Source: Ruegeria arenilitoris (GTDB lineage Bacteria > Pseudomonadota > Alphaproteobacteria > Rhodobacterales > Rhodobacteraceae). Taken from it: a stretch of DNA of 64,000 bases. The stretch is from positions 62,001 through 126,000 of the forward strand of contig NZ_WPZO01000004.1 in the NCBI RefSeq assembly GCF_013031355.1. The letters run 5' to 3'. Below, piece by piece: positions 35,068 to 44,785 of the stretch. A program made the position numbers and the translations under genes. The number at the start of each line of letters is the position of its first letter. Within the stretch, counting starts at the first letter, position 1. A model generated the notes under the pieces. It worked only from the letters and a program-made list of their open reading frames with translations. It ran no database searches and was not told the origin of the DNA.

Positions 35068-36339
35068 ATGACAACTGAAGCCCTGAATCTGGCCGACCTG
35101 AAGGCCAAAAGCCCAAAAGACCTTCTGGCGATGGCCGAAGAGCTGGAGATCGAAAACGCCTCGACCATGCGTAAAGGCGAGATGATGTTCCAGATCCTGC
35201 GCGAACGCGCGGATGAGGGCTGGACCGTTGGCGGCGATGGCGTGCTTGAGGTTCTGCAGGACGGCTTCGGCTTTCTGCGCTCGCCCGAGGCGAACTATCT
35301 GCCGGGTCCGGACGACATCTATGTCTCGCCCGACATGATCCGCCTGCACTCGCTGCGCACAGGCGACACGGTCGAAGGTGAGATCAAGGCGCCGGACGAT
35401 AACGAACGGTACTTCGCGCTGACCAAGGTCACGATGATCAACTTCGAGAACCCTGAGAAGGCGAAACACAAGATCCTGTTCGACAACCTGACGCCTCTGT
35501 ACCCGGATGAGCGTCTGAAGATGGAAATCGAAGATCCCACCATCAAGGACAAGTCGGCCCGTGTGATCGATCTGGTCGCACCCATCGGTAAAGGCCAGCG
35601 TTCGCTGATCGTGGCGCCGCCGCGGACCGGTAAGACGGTGATCCTGCAGAACATCGCGCATTCCATCGAACAGAACCACCCGGAGTGCTATCTGATCGTC
35701 CTGCTGATCGACGAACGCCCGGAAGAGGTGACCGACATGCAGCGTTCGGTGAAAGGTGAGGTTGTGTCCTCGACCTTTGACGAACCGGCGACGCGCCACG
35801 TGGCCGTGTCGGAAATGGTGATCGAAAAGGCCAAGCGTTTGGTCGAGCACAAACGAGATGTTGTTATTCTTCTCGACTCGATCACAAGACTTGGTAGGGC
35901 TTTTAACACCGTGGTACCGTCCTCGGGTAAAGTTTTGACCGGTGGTGTGGACGCAAACGCCCTGCAACGGCCCAAGCGGTTCTTCGGTGCGGCGCGGAAT
36001 ATCGAAGAAGGCGGCTCGCTGACCATCATCGCCACTGCGCTGATCGATACTGGCAGCCGGATGGACGAAGTTATCTTTGAAGAATTCAAAGGCACCGGTA
36101 ACTCGGAAATCGTTCTGGATCGGAAAATCGCAGACAAACGTGTGTTCCCGGCCATCGACATCCTCAAGTCTGGCACCCGGAAAGAAGATCTGCTGGTCGA
36201 CAAGGGCGATCTGGCCAAAACCTTCGTTCTGCGTCGTATCCTCAACCCGATGGGGACCACCGATGCAATCGAGTTCTTGCTGTCGAAGTTGAAGCAAACG
36301 AAGACGAATGGCGAGTTCTTCGATTCGATGAACACCTGA
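35068..36339 (+). CDS. rho: transcription termination factor Rho
   Basis: A 423-residue hexameric RNA helicase. The N-terminal RNA-binding part has [23 protein letters not shown]; Walker A is APPRTGKT, Walker [11 protein letters not shown], then [12 protein letters not shown] (Q-loop region) and the R-loop [25 protein letters not shown]. The ATG at 35068 has GAAGG eight bases upstream and gives the usual N-terminus; a GTG five codons earlier is an alternative. Confidence 0.96.
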   Translation: MTTEALNLADLKAKSPKDLLAMAEELEIENASTMRKGEMMFQILRERADEGWTVGGDGVLEVLQDGFGFLRSPEANYLPGPDDIYVSPDMIRLHSLRTGDTVEGEIKAPDDNERYFALTKVTMINFENPEKAKHKILFDNLTPLYPDERLKMEIEDPTIKDKSARVIDLVAPIGKGQRSLIVAPPRTGKTVILQNIAHSIEQNHPECYLIVLLIDERPEEVTDMQRSVKGEVVSSTFDEPATRHVAVSEMVIEKAKRLVEHKRDVVILLDSITRLGRAFNTVVPSSGKVLTGGVDANALQRPKRFFGAARNIEEGGSLTIIATALIDTGSRMDEVIFEEFKGTGNSEIVLDRKIADKRVFPAIDILKSGTRKEDLLVDKGDLAKTFVLRRILNPMGTTDAIEFLLSKLKQTKTNGEFFDSMNT

Positions 36340-36369
36340 CACAGGTCTTAACTGACGCGAGGCCTTCGA

Positions 36370-37656
36370 ATGGATACGATATTCGCCTTGGCCAGCGCAC
36401 AAGGCAAAGCAGGGGTGGCGGTGATCCGCCTCTCTGGCCCTTTGGCGCATACCGCTGCGGCTGGTTTGACAAGCAGCCCGCTGCCGCCCCGTGGCATGCG
36501 GGTGCGGTCCTTGCATGCGGCTGATGGTTCGCGTTTGGATGACGGGCTGGTTCTGACCTTCCAGGCGCCGGCCAGCTTCACCGGCGAAGACGTGGCTGAG
36601 CTGCAAATTCATGGCAGCACCGCGTCGGTCAACGCAGTGATGCGCTGCCTGTCCGATACGGATGGGCTGCGGCTGGCAGAACCCGGAGAGTTCACGCGTC
36701 GCGCGTTAGAAAACGGTAAGATGGATCTGACCCAGGTCGAAGGTCTGGCCGACCTGATCGATGCCGAAACCGAGGCGCAGCGCAAACAGGCGCAGACCAT
36801 TCTGGCCGGGGAGTTGGGCGGATTGGCCGAACGCTGGCGCCGTGATCTGATCCGGGCAGCGTCGCTGTTGGAAGCCGTCATCGATTTTGCCGACGAAGAA
36901 GTGCCAACGGACGTCACACCAGAAGTGCAGACATTGGTGACCGGCGTCATGCAGGACCTTCAGCGCGAAGCCGAGGGCGTGAAGATTGCTGAACGCATCC
37001 GGACCGGGTTCGAAGTCGCAATTGTTGGCCTGCCAAATGCGGGCAAGTCGACCTTGCTGAACACCTTGGCCGGGCGCGAGGCAGCGATCACCTCGGAATA
37101 CGCAGGCACGACCCGCGATGTGATTGAGGTTCGTATGGACTTGGCCGGTCTGCCTGTTACGTTGCTGGATACGGCCGGGCTGCGAGATACCGAGGATCAT
37201 GTCGAAAACCTAGGAATCGAGCTGGCTCGCAAACGTGCCGATGCGGCTGATCTGCGCGTGTTTCTGACCGAAGACCCCACAGAGCTTGGCGTTCAGATGA
37301 TGGACGGCGACATTCAGATGTTGCCGAAATCCGATCTTCGTGAGGATGGAAATGGCGGGATCTCTGGAAAGACAGGGCAGGGGATCGATCAACTAATTTC
37401 CCATATATCGTGTGTACTTGGTGAAAGATCTACCAGTCATGGTATCGCAACCCGTGAACGGCATCGCGTCGCACTGAATGATGCTAGGGCCGCATTGGGC
37501 GCGGCGATGACGGTTCTGGAATCAGGCCCGGACTTGTATGATATCGCTGCCGAAGAACTGCGCACGGCGATCCGTGCCTTGGAAACATTGGTCGGCAGGA
37601 TCGGGGTCGAAGACCTTCTGGATGAGATATTCTCCAGTTTCTGCCTGGGTAAGTAG
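36370..37656 (+). CDS. mnmE: tRNA-modification GTPase MnmE
   Basis: A 428-residue protein: formyl-THF-binding N-terminal domain (GVAVIRLSG start, [14 protein letters not shown]), helical domain, and inserted G domain with P-loop GLPNAGKS (220-227), [11 protein letters not shown] and [13 protein letters not shown]. The C-terminal CLGK with Cys425 is the conserved end. With MnmG it installs the cmnm5 group on U34 of tRNAs. It is 3 bases from the alternative mnmG start. Confidence 0.95.
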   Translation: MDTIFALASAQGKAGVAVIRLSGPLAHTAAAGLTSSPLPPRGMRVRSLHAADGSRLDDGLVLTFQAPASFTGEDVAELQIHGSTASVNAVMRCLSDTDGLRLAEPGEFTRRALENGKMDLTQVEGLADLIDAETEAQRKQAQTILAGELGGLAERWRRDLIRAASLLEAVIDFADEEVPTDVTPEVQTLVTGVMQDLQREAEGVKIAERIRTGFEVAIVGLPNAGKSTLLNTLAGREAAITSEYAGTTRDVIEVRMDLAGLPVTLLDTAGLRDTEDHVENLGIELARKRADAADLRVFLTEDPTELGVQMMDGDIQMLPKSDLREDGNGGISGKTGQGIDQLISHISCVLGERSTSHGIATRERHRVALNDARAALGAAMTVLESGPDLYDIAAEELRTAIRALETLVGRIGVEDLLDEIFSSFCLGK

Positions 37657-37660
37657 GGAG

Positions 37661-37676
37661 TGTTTCACGTGAAACA
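37661..37676. other. parS centromere site (perfect)
   Basis: The 16-bp palindrome TGTTTCACGTGAAACA, identical to the universal ParB-binding parS. It lies over the start region of mnmG, about 3.2 kb right of the putative oriC and about 2.5 kb left of parA. ParB encoded at 40965-41858 is the expected ligand. Confidence 0.95.
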
Positions 37677-39537
37677 TTCGAAGTTTGATGTTGTTGTTGT
37701 CGGCGCCGGTCATGCCGGCACCGAAGCCGCTCATGCAGCCGCACGGATGGGAGCTGAGACGGCATTGGTCACTCTGTCCGCATCTGATATCGGTGTAATG
37801 TCTTGCAACCCGGCCATCGGTGGATTGGGTAAAGGCCATTTGGTCCGTGAAATCGATGCGCTGGATGGTGTTATGGGCCGTGTCGCGGATCAGGCCGGCA
37901 TTCAGTTCCGACTGCTGAACCGCCGTAAAGGTCCTGCCGTACAGGGCCCCCGAACCCAGGCCGATCGCACGCTGTACCGGGCCGCCATGCAAAAAGAGAC
38001 GCAGGCGCAGGATCGTCTGTCGGTCGTGGTCGGAGAGGTCGTCGACTTTCTGATGGACGGGCACAAGGTGGTGGGAATCAGGCTGGCGGACGATTCTGAA
38101 ATCCACGCCGGCGCCGTTATTCTGACTTCGGGCACGTTCCTGCGCGGTATCATCCATATCGGCGATGTATCCCGGCCAGGGGGGCGGATGGGGGATCGGC
38201 CCTCAATCAAGCTGGCAGAACGGTTGGATAGTCTTGATCTGCCGATGGGGCGCCTGAAAACCGGGACACCGCCACGGTTGGACGGTCGGACAATCGACTG
38301 GTCTGATCTTGAACGTCAGGACGGAGACGACGACCCCACGCTGTTTTCCTTCCTCTCCACTTCCGTTGTCGCACCGCAGATTTCTTGCGGAATCACGCAT
38401 ACAAACGCGCGCACCCATGAGATCATCGAAAAGAACCTGTCTCGATCCGCTATGTATGGGGGGCATATCGATGGGGTGGGGCCCAGATACTGCCCTTCGA
38501 TCGAAGACAAGATCGTACGGTTTGCGGAAAAGGACTCGCATCAGATTTTCCTTGAACCCGAAGGGGTTGATGATCACACGATCTATCCAAACGGTATTTC
38601 GACGTCTTTGCCTCAAGATGTACAGCAAGACTACGTGCACTCAATCAAAGGGCTTGAGAATGCCGAAATCCTGCAGCCTGGTTACGCAATAGAATACGAT
38701 TATGTCGACCCACGTGTTCTGACATCGTCATTGTCCTTACCTGAAGCACCGGGACTATATCTTGCGGGTCAGATCAACGGCACAACAGGATATGAGGAAG
38801 CCGCGGCGCAAGGCTTGGTCGCCGGACTGAATGCCGCCATGGCTGTTCTGGGTCGCGATCCCGTTCATTTCACCCGGGCCGACAGCTATATCGGCGTGAT
38901 GATTGACGATCTAACCACGCGTGGTGTGGCGGAACCCTATCGTATGTTCACCTCACGGGCGGAGTTCCGACTGTCTTTACGGGCCGACAATGCAGACCAA
39001 CGACTGACACCAATGGGCATCGACCTTGGGTGTGTCGGAGAGGAACGCCAAACCCGGTTTGGCGAGAAGATGGATAAACTCACCTCTGCGAAATCCATGT
39101 TGACGGATCGTACATACACGCCGAAAGAGGTGCGTGCTGTTGGAATTAGCGTCAATCAGGACGGCAATCGACGGGACGGTATGGCGATTTTAGCGTTCCC
39201 AGACGTCTCGTTTGATGATCTGGTTTCTCTTGTCCCTGAGTTGGAAGAGGTCGAAACAGATATCCGCCTTCAGGTTGAGCGGGACGCGCTTTATGCAAAC
39301 TACATCGCGCGTCAGCAAAAGGACGTCGAAGCGATGAAGCGCGATGAATCCTATGAAATACCGCGGGATTTCGACTATTCCTCTCTGGAAGGTCTGTCAT
39401 CCGAGATGAAACAGAAGCTTTCTCAGGCCCGACCGGTGAACATCGCTCAGGCCGGGCGCGTCGAAGGGGTGACACCAGCCGCACTTACGTTGCTGTTGGC
39501 CAAGTTGAGGCGCGGGCAAAAGGTACGCAAGGCATGA
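37669..39537 (+). CDS. mnmG: tRNA uridine 5-carboxymethylaminomethyl modification enzyme MnmG
   Basis: A 622-residue FAD enzyme: dinucleotide fold [19 protein letters not shown], the [16 protein letters not shown] motif, the [14 protein letters not shown] motif and [20 protein letters not shown]. The GTG at 37669 is chosen because AGGGAG lies eight bases upstream. A GTG at 37660 would add MFH before VKHSKF, but AGGGA abuts it. The start region is built into a perfect parS site. It overlaps rsmG by 4 bases. Confidence 0.93.
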   Translation: MKHSKFDVVVVGAGHAGTEAAHAAARMGAETALVTLSASDIGVMSCNPAIGGLGKGHLVREIDALDGVMGRVADQAGIQFRLLNRRKGPAVQGPRTQADRTLYRAAMQKETQAQDRLSVVVGEVVDFLMDGHKVVGIRLADDSEIHAGAVILTSGTFLRGIIHIGDVSRPGGRMGDRPSIKLAERLDSLDLPMGRLKTGTPPRLDGRTIDWSDLERQDGDDDPTLFSFLSTSVVAPQISCGITHTNARTHEIIEKNLSRSAMYGGHIDGVGPRYCPSIEDKIVRFAEKDSHQIFLEPEGVDDHTIYPNGISTSLPQDVQQDYVHSIKGLENAEILQPGYAIEYDYVDPRVLTSSLSLPEAPGLYLAGQINGTTGYEEAAAQGLVAGLNAAMAVLGRDPVHFTRADSYIGVMIDDLTTRGVAEPYRMFTSRAEFRLSLRADNADQRLTPMGIDLGCVGEERQTRFGEKMDKLTSAKSMLTDRTYTPKEVRAVGISVNQDGNRRDGMAILAFPDVSFDDLVSLVPELEEVETDIRLQVERDALYANYIARQQKDVEAMKRDESYEIPRDFDYSSLEGLSSEMKQKLSQARPVNIAQAGRVEGVTPAALTLLLAKLRRGQKVRKA

Positions 39538-40148
39538 GTCACGAGATCTTTGATGGTTTGAGTGTTTCACGTGAAACATTCGAGCGGCTCGAGACCTATG
39601 TTGATCTGGTGCAACGCTGGAATCCCAAGATCAATCTGGTATCCCGCAACAGTTTAAAGGACATCTGGACGCGGCACATTCTGGATTCCGTACAGGTTTA
39701 CCGCTGTGCAGATGCGTTCAAAACCTGGGTGGATTTGGGCAGCGGGGGCGGGTTCCCCGGTATGGTCTGCGCGATCATGGCCATAGAAGAAGCGCCAGAA
39801 TCCAAATTCACATTCGTGGAAAGCGATCAGCGCAAATCGGCGTTCCTGCGCAGCGTGGCACGGGAATGCGGCGCTAATTGCACTGTCATTTCAAAGCGAA
39901 TCGAAACCGTTGAGCCGCTACAAGCAGACGTCCTTTCTGCGCGGGCTCTTGCTGATCTCAAGATATTATTGTCATTTTGTGACAGACATTTAGCAAAAAT
40001 CGGTACTGCTCTGTTGCCGAAAGGTGCAAGCTGGAAAAAAGAGCTGGAAGCCGCACGCGAGGAATGGAATTTCGAGTGCGAGCAGATTACAAGTTTAACT
40101 GAACCCCAAGCTGTTATCCTAAGGATCAAAGGAGTATCGCGTGGTTGA
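39534..40148 (+). CDS. rsmG: 16S rRNA (guanine527-N7)-methyltransferase RsmG
   Basis: A 204-residue SAM methyltransferase: [27 protein letters not shown] loop [27 protein letters not shown] and [10 protein letters not shown] perfect parS site lies in codons 11-15, encoding VSRET, a residue string often seen in RsmG for this reason. It overlaps parA by 8 bases. Confidence 0.94.
   Translation: MSHEIFDGLSVSRETFERLETYVDLVQRWNPKINLVSRNSLKDIWTRHILDSVQVYRCADAFKTWVDLGSGGGFPGMVCAIMAIEEAPESKFTFVESDQRKSAFLRSVARECGANCTVISKRIETVEPLQADVLSARALADLKILLSFCDRHLAKIGTALLPKGASWKKELEAAREEWNFECEQITSLTEPQAVILRIKGVSRG
39563..39578. other. parS centromere site (perfect)
   Basis: A second exact TGTTTCACGTGAAACA, within the 5' end of rsmG and 1.9 kb from the first copy. 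Both copies are preceded by the same AG and followed by TTCGA, so the identity extends to about 22 bp. Confidence 0.95.
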
Positions 40149-40944
40149 TCTGTCTCGTCCCTCAGGGCCCCGGATAATTGCGGTTGCCAATCAAAAGGGT
40201 GGGGTGGGAAAAACGACAACGGCGATCAATCTAGCTGCAGGACTGGCCGAGGCAGGATGCAGGGTCCTGGTTGTTGATCTTGATCCGCAGGGTAATGCCT
40301 CTACTGGTTTGGGGGTCGAGGATCGGGACTGGACGACCTATGATCTGATCCTTGACGACGCGCCGCTTGAAGCGGTGGTGCAAGAGACGGAAATCGAAGG
40401 ACTGTTTGTAATCCCTGCAACCGTCGATCTAAGCTCGGCTGACATCGAATTGATTTCGAACGAAAAGCGCAGCTATCTATTGCACGATGCGCTGCGGCAG
40501 ACTTCAATTGACAAGTTCGAGCTTGATTTTGTGCTCATCGACTGCCCGCCATCGCTGAATCTGCTGACCGTAAACGCCATGGTTGCGGCCCATTCGATTC
40601 TGGTTCCGTTGCAAAGTGAGTTTTTTGCACTGGAAGGGCTTTCGCAGTTGATGCTGACGATCCGAGAGGTCCGTCAGACTGCGAATCCGGACCTTAGAAT
40701 CGAAGGTGTTGTGTTGACCATGTATGACAACCGCAACAACTTGTCCCGTCAGGTCGAAAAAGACGCGCGTGACAATCTGGGTGAGATGGTATTTAAAACC
40801 AAGATACCCAGAAATGTGCGGGTCAGCGAGGCGCCGTCTTACGCTTTGCCGGTTCTGCAATATGACTCGGGGTCGTTGGGGGCGATGGCGTATCGGCATC
40901 TGGCGCGCGAAGTCATTTATAAGAATAAGAAAGCCGCCGCCTGA
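40141..40944 (+). CDS. parA: chromosome partitioning ATPase ParA
   Basis: A 267-residue Walker-type ATPase. The deviant Walker A NQKGGVGKTT is near residue 18; VVDLDPQGNASTGLG, FVLIDCPPSLNLLTVNAM and RNNLSRQVEKDAR follow. It moves the ParB-parS complex from the pole. The start is GTG at 40141 with AGGAG six bases upstream and inside the rsmG end. Confidence 0.96.
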   Translation: MVDLSRPSGPRIIAVANQKGGVGKTTTAINLAAGLAEAGCRVLVVDLDPQGNASTGLGVEDRDWTTYDLILDDAPLEAVVQETEIEGLFVIPATVDLSSADIELISNEKRSYLLHDALRQTSIDKFELDFVLIDCPPSLNLLTVNAMVAAHSILVPLQSEFFALEGLSQLMLTIREVRQTANPDLRIEGVVLTMYDNRNNLSRQVEKDARDNLGEMVFKTKIPRNVRVSEAPSYALPVLQYDSGSLGAMAYRHLAREVIYKNKKAAA

Positions 40945-40964
40945 GCGGCAGTGAGGAGGGCTCA

Positions 40965-41858
40965 GTGGCCGTCAAGAAATCAAAACCCCGAGGTTTGGGC
41001 CGTGGATTGTCGGCCTTGATGGCAGATGTGACGCAGGAGGCCGAAGGTCTGGCCCCGACAGAACCCCGCCGCCCGGATATGAAAGTCCCGATCGAAAAGC
41101 TGCGAGCCAATCCGAACCAGCCGCGGCGGACGTTTTCGCCCGACCAGTTGGACGAGCTGGCCGCCTCGGTCAAAGAAAAGGGCATCATTCAGCCGTTGAT
41201 CGTGCGCGAAATCAACGGAAGCGAGTACGAAATCGTCGCTGGTGAGCGCCGCTGGCGCGCCGCCCAAATGGCGCAGCTCCACGATATTCCGGTCATCGTC
41301 CGCGAATTTGACGATACCGAAGTGTTGGAAGTTGCGATTATTGAAAACATTCAGCGCGCAGATCTGAACGCGGTTGAAGAAGCGGCGGGCTACAAGCAGC
41401 TGATGGACCGGTTCGGCCATACACAAGAGAAACTTGCCGAAGCCCTAGGCAAAAGCCGCAGTCACATCGCAAACCTGTTGCGTTTGTTGTCTTTGCCGCT
41501 GGACGTGCAGACTTTGGTGATCGAAGGCAAACTGTCCGCAGGCCATGCGCGGGCGCTGATTACCGCAGAAAACCCGTCGGAACTGGCGAAAATCGTGGTG
41601 CGGGACGGGCTGTCAGTGCGTGCTACCGAAGCTCTGGTGAAGAAGCAGAACGGTGATCCGGCCAAAGCTGCGCCGCGCTCCAGAAATTTGAATGCAGGTA
41701 AAGATGCGGACACACGGGCGCTTGAGAAGGACCTTTCCGCGATTCTGGCGATGAAGGTTTTGATCAATCACAAGGCCGGAACCGAAACCGGACAGGTGGT
41801 TTTGACTTATGAAAACCTGGATCAGCTGGACGATCTTTGCGCCAAACTCAGCCGTTAG
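40965..41858 (+). CDS. parB: chromosome partitioning protein ParB
   Basis: A 297-residue CTP-dependent DNA clamp. It has the basic N-terminal ParA-contact region (KSKPRGLGRGLSALM), the CTP-binding region with AGERRWRAAQMA, and the box-II-like ENIQRADLNAVEEA. The helix-turn-helix is HTQEKLAEALGKSRSHIANLLRL, and the C-terminal dimer domain is TGQVVLTYENLDQLDDLC. The start is GTG with GAGGAGG upstream. Its 3' end overlaps convergent ybaN by 11 bases, and its transcript can end at 41956-41986. Confidence 0.96.
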   Translation: MAVKKSKPRGLGRGLSALMADVTQEAEGLAPTEPRRPDMKVPIEKLRANPNQPRRTFSPDQLDELAASVKEKGIIQPLIVREINGSEYEIVAGERRWRAAQMAQLHDIPVIVREFDDTEVLEVAIIENIQRADLNAVEEAAGYKQLMDRFGHTQEKLAEALGKSRSHIANLLRLLSLPLDVQTLVIEGKLSAGHARALITAENPSELAKIVVRDGLSVRATEALVKKQNGDPAKAAPRSRNLNAGKDADTRALEKDLSAILAMKVLINHKAGTETGQVVLTYENLDQLDDLCAKLSR

Positions 41859-42201
41859 GACGGGTCCAGATAAAGGTCATCACCGCGCTCAGCACCACGG
41901 CCTGAATGATCAGGACATGTGAGGGCAGGGCCAGCAGAATTGACAATCCAAACACGGCGGCGATCGAAAGGGTCGCCGCCTTTTTTGCACCCGGACGAAT
42001 GGCGCCAGAGCTTTGCCAATCCACGATCAGCGGTCCGAATGAGCGGTGTGTGATCAGCCAATTATGCAGGCGCGAGGAAGATCGGGCGAAGAAGAACGCC
42101 GCCAAAAGCAGGAACGGCACTGTCGGTAATAGGGGCAGAACAATGCCCACCATCGCAAGCCCGACGCAGATCAATCCCAGAATGGCCCAGATATATTGCA
42201 T
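41848..42201 (-). CDS. ybaN: YbaN/DUF454 inner-membrane protein
   Basis: A 117-residue protein with DUF454 features: LGLICVGLAMVGIVLPLLPTVPFLLLAAFFFARSS reads as the first helices (given in parts), then RLHNWLITHRSFGPLIVDW and two C-terminal helices. Function is unknown. It is the last gene of rph-rdgB-hemW-ybaN, 3 bases after hemW. Its coding strand opposes a plus-strand terminator used by parB. Confidence 0.85.
   Translation of the reverse strand: MQYIWAILGLICVGLAMVGIVLPLLPTVPFLLLAAFFFARSSSRLHNWLITHRSFGPLIVDWQSSGAIRPGAKKAATLSIAAVFGLSILLALPSHVLIIQAVVLSAVMTFIWTRPNG
41956..41986 (+). terminator. intrinsic terminator of parAB, inside antisense gene ybaN
   Basis: Arms GGCGGCGA (41956-41963) and TCGCCGCC (41973-41980) followed by six T (41981-41986), 98 bases after the parB stop. 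The same bases encode GAKKAATLSIAAVF of YbaN on the other strand, with AAAAAA as Lys codons. Confidence 0.7.
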
Positions 42202-42204
42202 CTT

Positions 42205-43359
42205 CTATCCCAACAATTCCCGGATCACTGCGTTCAGAACCGCTCGTCCGTCTTTGGTGGCAATCAGCCTTCCGTTTGTCTGTTCGATCATGCCGAATTC
42301 AACCAGATCAGACAGCTTATCCTGCGGTAGAGCTTGGTCCGACAATGCGTTGAACCTATCAATATCTAGCCCTTCGGCAACCCTTAAACCCATCATAAGG
42401 TATTCATTTGCCTGATCTTGCGGAGAAAGCGCTGTGCGTTGTTTTTCTCCGGATCCGGTTTCTACGGCGTTCAGCCACGCGCTTGGAGATAGATAGGTTT
42501 CTGTCGCCAGCTTTCGACCGTTTAGTGTGATGCGCCCATGCGCCCCAGGACCGATACCGACATAATCGCCATAGCGCCAATAGATCAGATTGTGCTGCGA
42601 TTCCGCGCCGGACCGTGCGTGGTTTGAAACCTCATAGGCGGGCAGGCCGCGCGCCTCGCAGATCTCTTGCGTGGCCAGATACATGTCGGCGGCGCTATCA
42701 TCCTCGGGCAGGCCGCGCAGTTTGCCGACGGCATAGCGGTCACCGAACGCAGTGCCCTCCTCAATGGTCAGCTGATACAACGACAGGTGGTCGATGGCCA
42801 TCGACAGCGCCTCGGTCAGTTCCGCGCGCCAGGCGTCTGGGGTTTGATGCTGCCGGGCGTAGATCAGGTCAAAGCTCACCCGCTCAAAACAATTGCGGGC
42901 GATGTCAAAGGCGGCGCGGGCCTCCGCCACGGTGTGAATGCGGCCCAGCCGGCGCAGGTCTTCGTCGTTCAGGGCCTGTACACCCATCGAGATGCGGTTC
43001 ACCCCAGCATCACGATAGGCCGAAAAGCGGCCAGCCTCGACCGAGCCGGGATTGGCCTCGAGCGTGATTTCCATGTCATTGGCAGGTCGCCAAAGGGCGC
43101 GCGCCGCGTCGATCACTGCAGCGACGGTGTCGGGCTCCATCAACGAGGGGGTGCCGCCGCCAAAGAAGATCGTATTCAGGACGCGGTCAGGGGTTTCGGC
43201 AGCCGAGCGGCGTAATTCGCGTAGATACGCGTTAAGCCATTGTTTTTGATTAATATTTCTTGAAACATGGCTATTGAAATCGCAATAGGGGCATTTGGCC
43301 TCGCAAAAAGGCCAATGCACATACAGGCCAAAGCCCCCGTTGCGCCAATCATCCGCCAA
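42205..43359 (-). CDS. hemW: radical SAM heme chaperone HemW
   Basis: A 384-residue radical SAM protein. The 4Fe-4S motif is CEAKCPYC (Cys19, Cys23, Cys26) in YVHWPFCEAKCPYCDF. It also has FFGGGTPSLM and the HemN C-terminal domain (YLMMGLRVAEGLD). It is HemN-like, but the family without the fourth Cys of CPO acts in heme trafficking. It overlaps rdgB by 11 bases. Confidence 0.9.
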   Translation of the reverse strand: MADDWRNGGFGLYVHWPFCEAKCPYCDFNSHVSRNINQKQWLNAYLRELRRSAAETPDRVLNTIFFGGGTPSLMEPDTVAAVIDAARALWRPANDMEITLEANPGSVEAGRFSAYRDAGVNRISMGVQALNDEDLRRLGRIHTVAEARAAFDIARNCFERVSFDLIYARQHQTPDAWRAELTEALSMAIDHLSLYQLTIEEGTAFGDRYAVGKLRGLPEDDSAADMYLATQEICEARGLPAYEVSNHARSGAESQHNLIYWRYGDYVGIGPGAHGRITLNGRKLATETYLSPSAWLNAVETGSGEKQRTALSPQDQANEYLMMGLRVAEGLDIDRFNALSDQALPQDKLSDLVEFGMIEQTNGRLIATKDGRAVLNAVIRELLG

Positions 43360-43963
43360 AGCAGCCTTTCACGAACATCTCCACCGCGCGACCGCGATGG
43401 CTGATCTTGTTCTTTTCCCAGCGATCCATCTCGGCAAAGGTAATGTCGTATCCGTCGGGGACAAACATCGGGTCATACCCAAACCCGCCTTCGCCGCGGA
43501 TCGGCCAGACCAAGTGACCAGGGGCGATGCCTTCAAACACCTCGTCATGGCCATCGGGCCAGGCCAGAACCAGCGTGCTGCGGAACTGTGCGGTGCGGGG
43601 ATGGGCGGCGTTCTTCGCCTCCAGCTCATTATGGGCGCGGGTCATCGCCATCAGGAAATCGCGGCCATTGCCGGTTTCGGCCCAATCGGCGGTGTAAACG
43701 CCGGGCGCGCCGTCCAGCGCATCGATGGTGATGCCGGAATCGTCCGACAGGGCAGGCAGGCCGGTCGCCTTGGCTGCGGCATGAGCCTTGATCCGGGCAT
43801 TGCCGACGAAGGTATCCTCGGTCTCTTCCGGTTCGGGCAGGTTCATCTCTGCCGCGCCAATGACCGTCACGCCAAAGGGTTCGAGGAGATGCGCCATCTC
43901 CTCGAGCTTGCCTTTGTTATGCGTGGCCACCAGCAGCTTGTCGCTGTCGAACTTGCGGGTCAT
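43349..43963 (-). CDS. rdgB: XTP/dITP diphosphatase RdgB
   Basis: A 204-residue Ham1-family pyrophosphatase that removes ITP, dITP and XTP. It has [38 protein letters not shown] (given in parts), [11 protein letters not shown] and [10 protein letters not shown]. The start overlaps the rph stop (ATGA). Confidence 0.94.
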   Translation of the reverse strand: MTRKFDSDKLLVATHNKGKLEEMAHLLEPFGVTVIGAAEMNLPEPEETEDTFVGNARIKAHAAAKATGLPALSDDSGITIDALDGAPGVYTADWAETGNGRDFLMAMTRAHNELEAKNAAHPRTAQFRSTLVLAWPDGHDEVFEGIAPGHLVWPIRGEGGFGYDPMFVPDGYDITFAEMDRWEKNKISHRGRAVEMFVKGCFGG

Positions 43964-44673
43964 GCGGTGGCGGCCTTTTGCGCTGCGGCCAGTTCGGCCA
44001 CACCTTTTTCGGCCAGATCCATCAGCTGATCCATCTGGGCGCGGCTGAAGACCGAACCTTCGGCGCTCATCTGAACTTCGATCAGTTTGCCGGAACCGGT
44101 CATGATAAAGTTGCCGTCGACGCCAGCTTCGCTGTCCTCGGGGTAATCCAGATCCAGCACCGGCTGACCGGCGTAAATACCACAGGACACGGCCGCTACA
44201 GGGTCTACCAAGGGGTCAGAGATCACATCACCCGCCTTCATCAGCTTGTTCACCGCCAGACGCAGCGCCACCCATCCTCCAGTGATCGAAGCACAGCGGG
44301 TGCCGCCATCGGCCTGGATCACATCACAGTCGACGGTGATCTGACGCTCACCCAGCGCGACCCGATCCACACCGGCACGCAAGGCACGACCAATCAGACG
44401 CTGGATTTCCACGGTACGGCCGCCTTGTTTACCACTGGCAGCCTCACGGCGCATCCGCGTGTTGGTGGCGCGGGGCAGCATACCGTATTCAGCGGTAACC
44501 CAACCCAGGCCCGAGCCCTTGATAAAGGGCGGCACGCGATCCTCGATCGTGGCGGTGCACAGTACATGGGTGTCGCCCATTTTGATCAGGCAGGAACCTT
44601 CGGCATGTTTGGTGAACCCCGTTTCGATTGAAACGGCGCGCATTTCGCTTAAATCTCGTCCTGAGGGTCGCAT
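43960..44673 (-). CDS. rph: ribonuclease PH
   Basis: A 237-residue phosphorolytic 3' exoribonuclease that trims tRNA precursors. It starts [12 protein letters not shown] and has [33 protein letters not shown] and [23 protein letters not shown] lies six bases upstream of the ATG. It is the first gene of the leftward unit and divergent from hrcA. Confidence 0.95.
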   Translation of the reverse strand: MRPSGRDLSEMRAVSIETGFTKHAEGSCLIKMGDTHVLCTATIEDRVPPFIKGSGLGWVTAEYGMLPRATNTRMRREAASGKQGGRTVEIQRLIGRALRAGVDRVALGERQITVDCDVIQADGGTRCASITGGWVALRLAVNKLMKAGDVISDPLVDPVAAVSCGIYAGQPVLDLDYPEDSEAGVDGNFIMTGSGKLIEVQMSAEGSVFSRAQMDQLMDLAEKGVAELAAAQKAATA

Positions 44674-44702
44674 GGGAAATCCTTTGTTTGCTGGGTTGGG
44701 GA

Positions 44703-44720
44703 TAACGCCCCGTGGCGTTA
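44703..44720. promoter_or_regulatory. inverted repeat in the rph-hrcA divergent region
   Basis: A perfect 7-bp repeat TAACGCC-CCGT-GGCGTTA, 31 bases before the rph ATG and upstream of the hrcA promoter-like sequence. It may be an operator for either gene. It is not a CIRCE element. Confidence 0.35.
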
Positions 44721-44734
44721 CGATGCAACCCCGA

Positions 44735-44762
44735 TTGACCTTTCATTTGCCTGCGATTTAAT
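44735..44762 (+). promoter_or_regulatory. sigma-70-like promoter of hrcA
   Basis: TTGACC (44735-44740) and TTTAAT (44757-44762), 16-base spacer, 23 bases before the hrcA ATG. Confidence 0.4.
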
Positions 44763-44785
44763 GACGACCCAGCAGGGGGCCGCCG

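Noticed and set aside
35047..36612. 521-codon minus-strand open frame
   Set aside because: Antisense to rho and the start of mnmE, both certain genes.
44674..44785. CIRCE element before hrcA
   Set aside because: No TTAGCACTC-N9-GAGTGCTAA or close variant is present; only a different 7-bp inverted repeat.
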